Shown here: positions 39,601 through 51,600 of the stretch, in pieces
How positions within the stretch are numbered: the first letter of the stretch is position 1
How the letters are laid out: each line of letters opens with the position of its first letter
NCBI RefSeq assembly: GCF_019038435.1
Contig: NZ_JAGPOX010000035.1
Coordinates: forward strand, 1-64,000
Direction of reading: 5' to 3'
From: Nocardia alni
GTDB lineage: Bacteria; Actinomycetota; Actinomycetes; Mycobacteriales; Mycobacteriaceae
DNA: 64,000 bases
The notes under the pieces: generated by a model
Told to the model about the DNA's origin: nothing
Databases searched by the model: none
The model's input: only the letters and a program-made list of their open reading frames with translations
Position numbers and translations under genes: made by a program

Positions 39601-42600
39601 CCACGAACGCGCGGACATTCGCCACCGGACTGCCGATGGGCACCCGCTCGTCCGGGCCCCACCGACGCGAGGCGGCAACCTCGAACGTCGACACGCACAC
39701 CGTGTTCTCGGTGGGGCCGTACGCGTTGGCCACGGCGACCCCGGGCCAACGCCGCAGGAACCGCGCCACCGCGACCGGACCCAGTGCATCACCACCGGTC
39801 ACGACCTGACGCAGGGTATCGGCATCCGATTCGTCCTCGGCGGCCGCCAGCACCTCGAACAACGCCGTCGTCGCGAACACCGTCGTCACACCGTGCCGGG
39901 AAACGGTACGCAACAGGGCGGACAGATCGAACCGATCTCCCGGCGCGACAATGGTCGTCGCACCGGCCAGCAAGGTCGGCCACAGCTCGTATGCCGACGC
40001 GTCGAACGACATCGACGAATGCAGCAGCACCCGCGCACCGTGACCACCCGGCCATCCGTGCACGGCCATGTTCACCACGGCGCGGTGTTCCACCACAACG
40101 CCTTTGGGACGGCCGGTCGAGCCGGAGGTATAAATCACGTACGCGGCATCGGCCGGTATCGGCGCAGGCAGGTCGGAACGGCCGGAGGCATCGGTGTCAC
40201 GGCCGTCGAGTTCCACCGTATCCAGGCACAACGATTCCCGTTCCCCCAGTGGCAGATTCGCGGCGGTGGCCACGGTGGTCAGCACGAGCCGCGGCTCGGC
40301 GTCGGCGAGAACGAATTCGATACGGCTGCCGGGATAACCGGGATCGATCGGCAGATAGGCGCCGCCGGACTTCACGACCGCCAGTACCGCCGTCACCAGG
40401 TCCGCCGAACGCGGCATGGCCACGGCAACCACCGATCCGCGCCCGACACCCTTCGCGACCAGCAGGTGCGCCAAGCGATTTGCCCGCCGATCCAGCTGCC
40501 GATAGGTCAGGACGCCGTCGTCGTGAACGAGGGCCACCGCGTCCGGTGTCGTCGCCGCCCACTTTTCGAACAGTCCCGACACCGTTGCGTCGTCCGGCAG
40601 TGGCGTCGCGACGTCGTGCCGTGCCCGGATCAGCTGCGCACGTTCGCCGGGCCCGAGAATATCGATACGATTCAGCGGGATTCGCGGATCGGTGACGACG
40701 GTGCGCAGCAGCCGCAGATAGCGAGCGGCGATCTCCTCCACGGTGGCGCGGTCGAACAGGTCGGTGGCGTATTCGATGCGGCCCGCGAGCAGCGGGTCGG
40801 CGGCCGTACGCGGGTCGGCGAGTTCGACCATGTCGATGTGCAGGTCGAACTTGGCTGTGCCGGTGGCCGTCCGGATGAGCTCCACGCCCAGATCCGCCAG
40901 ACGCAAGTCGGGCAGCGCACTGTCCTGGAGTGCGAACGACACCTGGAACAACGGATGATAGGCCGGAGAACGGGTGGGATTCAGCAACTCGACCAGTCGC
41001 TCGAAGGGAGCGTCCTGATTCTCGTAGGCGGTCAGTGCTTTCCGGCGAACCTGGCTCAGCACCTCGTCGAAGCTCGGATTCCCCGAGAGATCGACCCGCA
41101 ATATCCACGTGTTGACGAAGAATCCGACGAGATCCTGGAGGGCCGCATTCGTACGCCCCGCGATCGGGCCACCGATGGACAGGTCCGTACCGGCGCCCAA
41201 CTGCGACAACAACACCGCCAGCGCCGACTGCAACAGCATCGACACCGTCACCTGATGATCGCCCGCGCATCGGTGCAGCGCCTCCCGCAGCGAACCGTCG
41301 AGAGCGAACTCGACAGCCTCGCCGCGATGACTCGCCACCGCAGGACGCGGGCGGTCGGCCGGTAGCCCGATCGGCTGCGGCGCACCGGCCAATTCCTTTT
41401 CCCAGTAACGGAATTGAGCACCCAGTACGCTGTCCGGGTCCGACTCCTCGCCCAGCACCGCGCGCTGCCACAGCGTGTAATCGGCGTACTGTACCGGCAG
41501 CGGCTCCCAGCGCGGCGCCCGTTCGCCCCGCCGCGCGACGTACGCGGCCGACAGATCCCGCACCAGCGGCGCCATCGACCAGCCGTCCGCGGCGATATGG
41601 TGCAGGACCACCACCAGCACGTGGTCATCGGAACCGATGCGCAGCAGTGTGACTCGCAGTGGCGGTTCCACCGCCACGTCGAATCCCGTACGCACCAGGC
41701 CGGTCACCGTCCGGTCGAGTTCATCGGGATCGACCGCACCGGCCTCGATGGTCACGGCAGCCTGCTCGACGGGCAGAATCCGCTGGAACGGAACCCCTTC
41801 CACGTCCGGGAACACCGTGCGCAGGCTCTCGTGCCGGGTCACCACGTCTGTCAGCGCCGCGGACAACGCGGCCGGATCCAGCGCGCCCCGCAGGCGCAAC
41901 ACCACAGGAACGTTGTAGACCGGTGAGCCCGGTTCGAATCGGTTGGCGAACCACATTCGCAGCTGCGCGAAGGACAACGGCACCTGCGCCGGTCGCTCCT
42001 GTGGCCCCAACTCCGTACCGGGTCGCTCACGGCTGTCCACCGATCGCTCGGCGACGACAGCGGCCAATCGCCGGACGGTGGGCGCGTCGAACACGTCACG
42101 GACCCGCACGTCGGCACCCGCCACAGCGGCCACCCGCGAGGCCATCCTGGTGGCCGACAGCGAATGTCCGCCGAGGGCGAAGAAATCGTCGTCGACACCC
42201 ACCCGGGCGATCCCCAGCACATCGGTGAACACCGACGCGACGATTTCCTCCCATGGTGTGGCGGGAGCCCGATAGGTCGCGGTGATCAGCTGCGGCGCCG
42301 GCAGTGCGCGCCGATCGACCTTCCCGCTCGACGTCGACGGGATCTCCTCCAGCACCACGATCGCCGCGGGCACCATGAACTCCGGCAGTCTGCCGGTGAC
42401 GAACTCGCGAATCGCGTCGGCCCGCAACGCGGTACCGTCATCCGCGCCGGCGGCCGGGACTGCTCGATCGGTCGTGTGCTGATCGAGGACGACGTACGCG
42501 ACGATGTATTTATCGGACGCGGTCATCGCCGCCCCGGAGCCGGATGTCGTCTCGCGGGCGATGACCACGGCCCTGGTCACGGACGGATGAGCGATCAGGG

Positions 42601-45600
42601 CGGCCTCGATCTCCCCGGGTTCGATGCGATATCCACGAATCTTGACCTGATCATCGGTGCGTCCGACGAATTCCAGCACTCCCTCACGGGTCCAGCGGAC
42701 CAGATCTCCGGTCCGATACATCCGATCACCGGTCTCGAACGGACACGCCACGAACCGCTCCGCGGACAAGCCCGGCCGCCCCAGATACCCGCGCGCCAAT
42801 TGCGCTCCGGCGACATACAATTCACCGATGACACCGGGCGGCACCGGAATCAGACCGCGCCCCAGCACATATGGCCGCACATTCGTCACCGGATCGCCGA
42901 TCGGCACCCGCTCCCGATCGGCCCAGGCCCGCGACTCGGGAAGCTCGAATACCGACACACAGACCGTGTTCTCCGTCGGCCCATACGCATTGGCCACCGC
43001 GACACCCGGCCATCGCCGCAGGAACCGCGCCACCGCAACCGGCCCCAGCGCGTCGCCACCGGTGACGACCTGACGCAGCGCCCCGGCGTCCACCTCCGGC
43101 TCGGCCGCCGCCAGCACCTCGAACAGCGCGGTCGTCGCGAACATGGTCGTCACACGATGGCGAGACACGGTGCGGGACAACGACGACAGATCCAACTGAT
43201 CCATGGCCGCCACGACGATCGTCGCCCCACCCAGCAGTGCGGGCCACAGTTCGTACGCCGACGCGTCGAACGCCACCGACGACAGCAACAGCACCCGCTC
43301 ACCGTGACCGCCCGGCCACCCGTACACCGCCATGTTCATCACGGCACGGTGCTCGACCACAACACCTTTCGGCCGCCCGGTCGATCCCGACGTATAGATC
43401 ACATACGCGGCATCAGCAGAACGCGGTGTGCGCGAGAGAGGGCCGGGAAGCCGACCGGCCAATTCTCGCGCGGTCGCGGGGGCATCGAGTTCGAGGACGG
43501 CGACGTCGCGGTCGCCCAAAGGCAGGTCGATGTCCGTGGTGGTCAAGACCAGCCGCGGGACGGCGTCGCTCAGCAGGAATTCGATGCGATGAGCTGGATA
43601 AGCGGGGTCGATCGGCAGATATGCGCCACCCGCCTTGACGACCGCCAGCAGAGCGATGACCAACTCGGGCGAACGCCGCAGCGCGACCGCCGCCACGATG
43701 TCCGGGCCGATGCCCCGGTCGATCAGCATGCGGGCCAGCCGATTCGACTGCTCGTCCAGATCTCGGAAGGTCAGCCGCGTATCCTCGGACACGACCGCGA
43801 CCGCCTCCGGCGATCGAGCCACCCACCGAGCGAACATCCCCGGGATCGTCGCAGGGTCCACTATGGCTGCCGACGAGTTCCCTTGCACCAGTAGCTGTTT
43901 GCGCTCCGCATCACTCAACAGGTCGATCCCGGCGATCCTGCGGGTCGGATCGGCGGTGAGCGCACCCAGCAGGCGCACATAACGTGCGGCTATCCCCTCG
44001 ACGGTGGTGCGGTCGAACAGGTCGGTGGCGTATTCGATCCGGCCCGTCATCCCCGGGCTCGCCTCGGCCGTCTCGGGAGTGTCGACCACGTCGATGTGCA
44101 GATCGAATTTCGCGGTGCCTGTGCCGGTCGGGACATGCCGCACATCCAGATCACCCAGGCGCAGGTCGGGCAGGAGATTGTTCTGCAGCGCGAACGACAC
44201 CTGGAACAGTGGGTGATAGGCCCGCGAACGGGCGGGATGCAGGAGTTCAACCAACCGCTCGAACGGGGCATCCTGATTCTCGTAGCCGGTCAGGGCCTTC
44301 CTGCGCACCTGGTCGAGCACCTGCTCGAAGCGCGGATCGCCCGACAGGTCCACCCGCAGCACCCAGGTGTTGACGAAGAACCCCACCAGCTCGTGCAGCG
44401 CCTCGTCGGTGCGCCCGGCGATTGGACCACCGATGCAGATGTCCTCGCCGGCGCCGAGATGTGACAGCAGCACCGCCAGCGCCGACTGCAACAGCATCGA
44501 CACGGTCATCCGGTGGCTCCGGGCCAGGCGGTCGACCGACTCCCGCAGACCCGCGTCGAGGGTGAATTCGACCGTATCACCGCGATAGCTGGCCACCGCC
44601 GGTCGCGGACGATCGAACGGCAACCTGATCGGCTGCGGCGCATCCGCCAATTCGTTTTCCCAGTAATGGAATTGAGCCGTCAGCACACCGCTCGGGTCGG
44701 ACTCGTCGCCCAGCACCGCACGCTGCCACAGCGTGTAATCGGCATACTGCACCGGCAGAGGCGTCCACTGCGGCGCGTGCCCCGACCGCCGCGCCGCGTA
44801 CGCGGCCGACAGGTCCCGTATCAGCGGCGTGACCGACCATCCGTCGGCGGCAATGTGATGCGCCACCATCACCAGGACATGGTCGTCGAAGCCGGTGCGC
44901 AGCAGAGTAGCCCGGAACGACGGCTCGGCATGCAGTCGGAATCCCCGGCGCACCAACGCGGTTATGGTCGGTTCGAGTTCGCCCGGCTCGACCGTCTCGC
45001 TCTCGAGGGTCCTCGCGGCCTTCTCCACGGGCAGGATCCGCTGGAACGGCACGCCCCGCTCGTCCGGGAACACCGTGCGCAGGCTCTCGTGCCGTGCCAC
45101 CACGTCGGCGATCGCGTCGGTCAGGGCACCGACATCCAGGACGCCGGTCAACCGCAGAACCATCGGCATGTTGTAAGTCGCCGATTCGTCCTCTAGCTGA
45201 CTGAGGAACCACATCCGCCACTGCGCGAACGACAACGGCACTCGCTCGGGCCGCTCCCATACCGCCAGCTTCGGACGTGGTTCGGGATCGGCGGTGCGCT
45301 CGGCCATCAGGCGAGCCAACCGGGCAGCGGTGGGCGCGTCGAACAGATCCCGCACGACCACCTGGACACCCGTGAGCGTGGCCACTCGCGAGGCCACCCT
45401 GGTCGCCGACAGCGAATGCCCGCCGAGGGCGAAGAAGTCGTCGTCGACGCCGACTCGTTCCGCTCCCAATACCTCGGCGAACACCGCGACGACGATCTCT
45501 TCGCCCGGGGTCGACGCGGCCCGGTACTCCGAGACCACCGGGCGTGGCGAGGGCAGTGCGCGGCGGTCCACCTTGCCGCTGGGCGCTAGCGGCAAGCTGT

Positions 45601-48600
45601 CCAGCACCACGATCGCCACCGGTACCATGAACTCCGGCAACCGATCCGCCGCGAACTGCCGAATCTCGGCCACCTGCGCGTCCACTCCGGGATCGTCCGC
45701 CCGGCGATCCAGGACGAGGTAGCCGACCAACTGCTTGTCCACCGCACTCACGGAACCCTCGGCGCCGGAGCCGATCTCACGAGCTGCCACCGCCGCCTGC
45801 GCCACCGAGGGGTGCGCGGCCAGAACCGTCTCGACCTCACCCGGCTCGATCCGATAGCCGCGGATCTTCACCTGCTGGTCGGCGCGGGCCACGAACTCCA
45901 GGACCCCGTCGCGGGTCCAGCGCACCACATCCCCTGTCCGGTATACGCGCTCACCGGTCGAATACGGATGGGCCACGAACCGTTCGGCGGTCAATCCCGG
46001 CCGGGCACGGTAACCCCGTGCCAATTGCGCTCCGGCCACATACAATTCGCCGGTCACACCCACCGGCACCGGCCGCAATCGCGAATCGAGCACGAACGTC
46101 CGCACATTCCCGACCGGTACTCCGATCGGCACGCTCCCCCGGCCTGATCGGGCCGCCGAATCGGTGATCGTGTACCGCGACACACACACCGTGTTCTCGG
46201 TGGGTCCGTACACGTTGGCCACGTCGATCTCGGGCCACCTGTCCCGGAAGCGCGCCGCCGCAACGGGACTCAAGGCATCACCCCCGGTGCCCACCCGGCT
46301 CACCGAGCCGAGGTCGAACTCGGGCGCGGCGGTCGCCAGCACCTCGAACAACGGTGTCGTCGCGAACAGCGTGCTCACGCGGTCCCGCACCAGGGTTCGG
46401 CTCAGGTCCGTGATGTCGGTACGGCCGGGCGCCGCGATGACCACCGTCGCCCCCGCCAGGAGCGCGGGCCACAACTCGTACGCCGACGCGTCGAACGCCA
46501 TGGACGAGTGCAGCAGCATTCGCTCCCCGACCCCGCCGGGCCAGCCGTGCACGGCCATGTTCACCACGGCACGGTGTTCGACCACAACGCCTTTCGGCCG
46601 TCCGGTCGATCCCGACGTGTAGATCACGTACGCCGCGTCACCGGGCGACGCCGGCTCGGTACGCGGCGGGGTCCCACGACGCCGGGCGGCGAGATCCACC
46701 GTATCGAGGCATAGATACGCCTGCTGCCCGAGCGGAAGGCTCGCCGCGGTATCCGTGGTAGTGAGCACCAAACGCGGCGCGGCGTCCTGGAGTACGGATT
46801 CGATTCGGCGAGCGGGATACCCGGGGTCGATCGGCAGGTACGCACCGCCGGCCTTCAGAATGGCCAGCAAGGCGACCACCAACTCCACCGAGCGCGGCAA
46901 GGCGACGGCCACAACAGTTTCGCGAGTCACGCCGTGCCGACGCAGCAGCCCCGCCAAGGCGTCCGCCCGGGTGTCCAGCTCCGCGTAGGTCAATTGCTCG
47001 TCACCGAGCCGCAGCGCGATCGTGGCCGGTGAGGCTGTCACGCGTTCGCGGAACATCTCCACGACCGTGGTCTCCCGCACCGCGCCGGCCGATGACATCG
47101 GTTGCGCCAGAAGCTGTTCGCGCTCGGAATCCGTCAGCAGATCGATATCGATGATGGTCCCGGCCGGGTCGGCGCAGAACGCGCGCAGGATGCGCAGGTA
47201 GCGATCGGCGATGTCCGCGACGGTGGTTCGATCGAACAGATCGGTGGCGTATTCGATCCGGCCCGCCAACTCCGCGGGATTCCCGGCGGTGGCCGGTACG
47301 TCGATCAGGTCGACATGCAGGTCGTCCTTGGCGGTTCCAGTGAAGGCCGGCACGTACTCGACCTCGAGGCCGGGCAGATCGAGGGTGGGCACGACGTCGT
47401 TCTGCAGCGTCAGCGACACCTGGAACAGCGGGTGATGAGCCGTCGATCGGACAGGGTTGATCAACTCGACCAGCCGCTCGAAGGGCGCGTCCTGATTCTC
47501 GTAGGCGGCCAGCGCTTTCCGGCGAACCTGCTCGAGCACCTGGCCGGCACTCGGATGCCCGGACAGATCCACCCGCAGCACCCACGTGTTGACGAAGAAC
47601 CCCACCAGTTCGTGCGACGCCTCGTCGGTGCGCCCGGCGACGGGACCGCCGACGCACACATCCGCCTCGGCGCCAAGACGGAACAGCAGCACCGCCAGCG
47701 CCGCCTGCAACACCATCGACATCGTCACCTGATGTTCCCGGGCGAACCGGGACAGCGACTCCCGCAACGAATTGTCAACGGCGAACACGACGACGTCACC
47801 GCGGTAACTCACCGCCGGCGGGCGCGCGCGATCCACCGGCAACCGAATCGGCTGGGGCGCACCCGCCAATTCCCTTTCCCAGTACCGAAGTTGAGCCGCG
47901 AGCGCGCTGCCGGAGTCGGATTCGGAATCCAGTACCTCGCGCTGCCACAGCGTGTAGTCCGCGTACTGCACCGGCAGCGGAGCCGACTGCGGCTCCCGCC
48001 CCGACCGCCGCGCCGCATAGGCCAGCGACAGGTCCCGCACCAGCGGAGACATCGACCAGCCGTCCGCGGCGATGTGGTGCACCACCAGCACCAGGACGTG
48101 CTCATGCTCATCGCAACGCAACAGCGTCGCCCGCAGCGGCAACTCGACCGCCAGGTCGAATCCACGCCGGATCAGCTCGTTCACCGTATCGTCCAGGCGT
48201 GCCCGGGCGACGTCGTCCACATCGATCACCGGCATGGCCGCCGCGACCGGCAGGATCTGCTGGAAGGGCACACCGTCGACGTCGGGGTAGCGGGTCCGCA
48301 GCGTCTCGTGGCGGGCCACCACGTCGCCGAGGGCCGCGGTCAGCGCGCCGGTATCCAGCGGTCCGGTCAATCGGAGCACGAGCGGAATGTTGTAGGCCGG
48401 TGAGCCGGGTTCCAGCCGGTTGATGAACCACATGCGCAGCTGGGCGAACGACAGCGGCACCCGCGCCGGGCGTTCCCGGACCACCAGCGGTGAACGCGCG
48501 GGCGCGGCCGAGCGGTCTGCCAGTAGCCGGACCAGTCGAGCTGCGGTGGGTGCGTCGAACACGTCCCGCACACCCACCTCGACGCCCGTCGCCGCGGCCA

Positions 48601-51600
48601 CGCGCGCGGCCACCTGCGTCGCCGAGATGGAATGCCCTCCGCGGGCGAAGAAGTCGTCGTCGGCCCCCACCCGCTCGATGCCGAGCGCCTCGGCGAACAC
48701 CGCGGTCACGATCTCCTCGACCGGCGTGGACGCGGCCCGGTGATCCGCGACTTCTGGCGGCGGGGCGGGCAGCGCGCGGCGATCCACCTTGCCGCTGGGC
48801 AACAGGGGCAACTCGCCCAGGACGGTAACGACGTCGGGAACCATGTACGACGGCAACCGCCGACCGATCGCCTGCCGGACCGCGACCGGATCGATGCCGC
48901 GCTCCGGCGCCGCGATCACGTAGGCGATCAACCGGACGTTCTGCGGGTCGGCGCCGGTGAAGGTGGTCGCGACGGCATGGCGCACCCCGTCGACATCGGC
49001 CAGAGCGGCTTCCACCTCGCCGAGTTCCAGACGCTGACCGCGGATCTTGACCTGGGAATCGGCGCGCCCCACGAGCATCAGGACTCCGCGTTCGGGTAGC
49101 CACCGCACCAGATCGCCGGTCCGATACATCCGCGATCCCGCCGGCCCGAACGGATCGGCCACGTACGACGTGACGGTCGCCTCCAGCCGACCGAGATATC
49201 CGCGCGCCACCGCCGGTCCCGCTACGCACAGCTCGCCCACCGAACCGGGCGGCGACGGTCGCAACCAACGATCCAGGACCGCCAGCCGCACGCCCGGCAT
49301 CGGCGATCCCAGCGAGATCGACTCCTCGACAGTCAATTCCGCGTCGCTCACCCAGATCGTCGTCTCACTGGGCCCGTACATGTTGAACAGCCGCCGGGTC
49401 CCGGCGGCGTCGGTGCCCGACCACCGCGATACCAGCGCCGGTGGGCAGGCCTCGGAGCCGGTCAGCACGACCTGTAGGTCGTCGAGTCCGTCGGGCTCCA
49501 CCGACATGCCCACCATCGGTGACAGAAAGGCATGCGTAATGCGTTGAGCCCGTAGAAAATCGGCCAGCTGCGGTCCGGCGAACACGTCCGCGGGGGCGAC
49601 GATCAGTGCGGCGCCCGCCCGTACCGCCAGGAGCAGTTCCAGAATCGCCGCGTCGAAAGTTCGTGCGGCGACGGCCGATACCCGTGACTCCTCGGTCGTC
49701 CGGTAGTGCCGATGCTGAGCGGTCGCGACGGCGGACAGTCCGGCGTGGGTCACCGCGACACCCTTCGGTGTGCCGGTCGATCCCGAGGTGTACACGACGT
49801 AGGCGGTGTTGTCCGGCCGCACCGCGCGGTGCCGGTCGGCATCAGTGACGCCCGAAGCACTGTGCGCGGAAAGATCGATGCGGTCCGGGTCGATCATCCT
49901 GACTCCGGGAACATCCAACTGTGTTGTCTCTGTGTCGATCTCCCCGTCGACCACCAGCAGAGTAGCGCCGCAATCGCTGAGCAGGAACCGATTACGTTCC
50001 GCCGGCTGCGCGGGATCCACGGAGACGAACGCGGCTCCGGTCTTGGCGACGGCCCACACCGCCCGCACCCACTGCACCGAACGCGTCATCGCGATCGCCA
50101 CCACGGTCTCCGGGCCCGCGCCGCAGCCGATCAACGCTCGCGCGCATCGATTCGACCACTCGTCCAACTCCCGATACGTCCACTCGCGGCCGGAGCCCGC
50201 CACCGCGGGCCGATCCGGGCAGGCGGTCGCGGACCGGGAGAACATCTCGGTCAGCGTGCTGCGCTCCGGACCGGCGCCGCCGTCACCCCACCCGCGCAGC
50301 AGCTGTCGCTCGACAGGATCGAGCAGATCGACCGCACATATCCGAATCTCGCTGTTCGCGTTCACACTCTGCAGGAAGCGGTCCAGAAAGCGAAGAAATC
50401 CGTGGTGCTGACGCAGGAGATCCCCGGCGGTGTACACGGCCGGGTTCGCGAAGAAATCGACGCGGGTACTCTCCCCGCCGACGGCCGGATAGACGTTCAC
50501 CGACAGGTCCGAGATGAGCCCCGGGCTCAGGACCCGCAGCCGTCCGACGACGTCGCCGAGGATGATCTTCGTATCGAGGATCATCAGGTCCACCATCGGG
50601 CCGAATGCCTGATGCGGATGCCGGGCAACCGATTCCGAGTCCCGCAGCATGTCCTCGTGCCGATACCGTTGCCGCCGAAGAACATCGACCAATTCGTGCT
50701 GCACCGCCCCGATCAGCGACCCGATGGTCGCATCGGGCGTCAGCGCGATCCGCAGTGGCACGATATTGGCGACCATTCCGCCGGAACGGCGCATGGAGGC
50801 CGTGACTCGCGCGTCGACCGGAAGGCTCAGCACCACATCGTCACTGCCGGTCATCCGAGCCAGGTACAGGCCGAACGCGGCGAGGATCGGGGCCGCCGGA
50901 CCGACCGAGAGATTGTCGACGACGGCACGCAACGCCTTGTTGCTGTCGGCGTGCAGTTCGGTACCGACCGACCGGGGATGTTCCCGGGCGATCGCGGACC
51001 GATCGGCGAGAGTGACCGGTTCGGGCAGTCGCGCCAGATACTCCGACCAGAACGCCCGGTCCTGTCCGAAGCGCTCCGAGACGCGATACTGCTCGTCCGC
51101 GGCGACGATCTCGCCCAGCCTTCGAATCCGTTGTTCGCCAGGCATTCCGCCCGCGACGGCGGCGGTATAGATATCCGCACTGCGGGACAGGATGTTCATC
51201 GCGGCCATGCCGTCCAGCGCGATGTGGTGAGCACGCAGATACCACAGCCGATGCCGCTCGCCGACGCGCACGACCGCGCCCGCGACCAGCGGGCCACGTC
51301 GCAGATCGATCGGTTGGCGGTAGTCCTCTCGCATCCAGTCCACCGCCGCGCCGACGGGATCAGGTTCCGATCCGAAGTCCATGAACCGCACCGCGTCGTC
51401 CGGGACCTCGTTCAGTACCTGCGTGGACTGCCCGTTCGCCTCGACGACCCGCATGCGTGCGATCTCGAACTCGTCCAGTGCCCGCCGATACGACTCGATC
51501 AGCAGCTCGGTGTCGATGTCGCCCACCAGATCCACGTAGAGCGCGTTCGCCATCGGGGTCTCGCCGATCACCTGCTGCATGAGCCGGATCGCGCGCTGCG

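Noticed and set aside
36527..41365. A very long open frame on the + strand opposite the NRPS
   Set aside because: It is antisense to modules 4-5 of the synthetase, arises from high GC at third positions, and its translation is Arg/His/Pro-rich without any recognisable domain.
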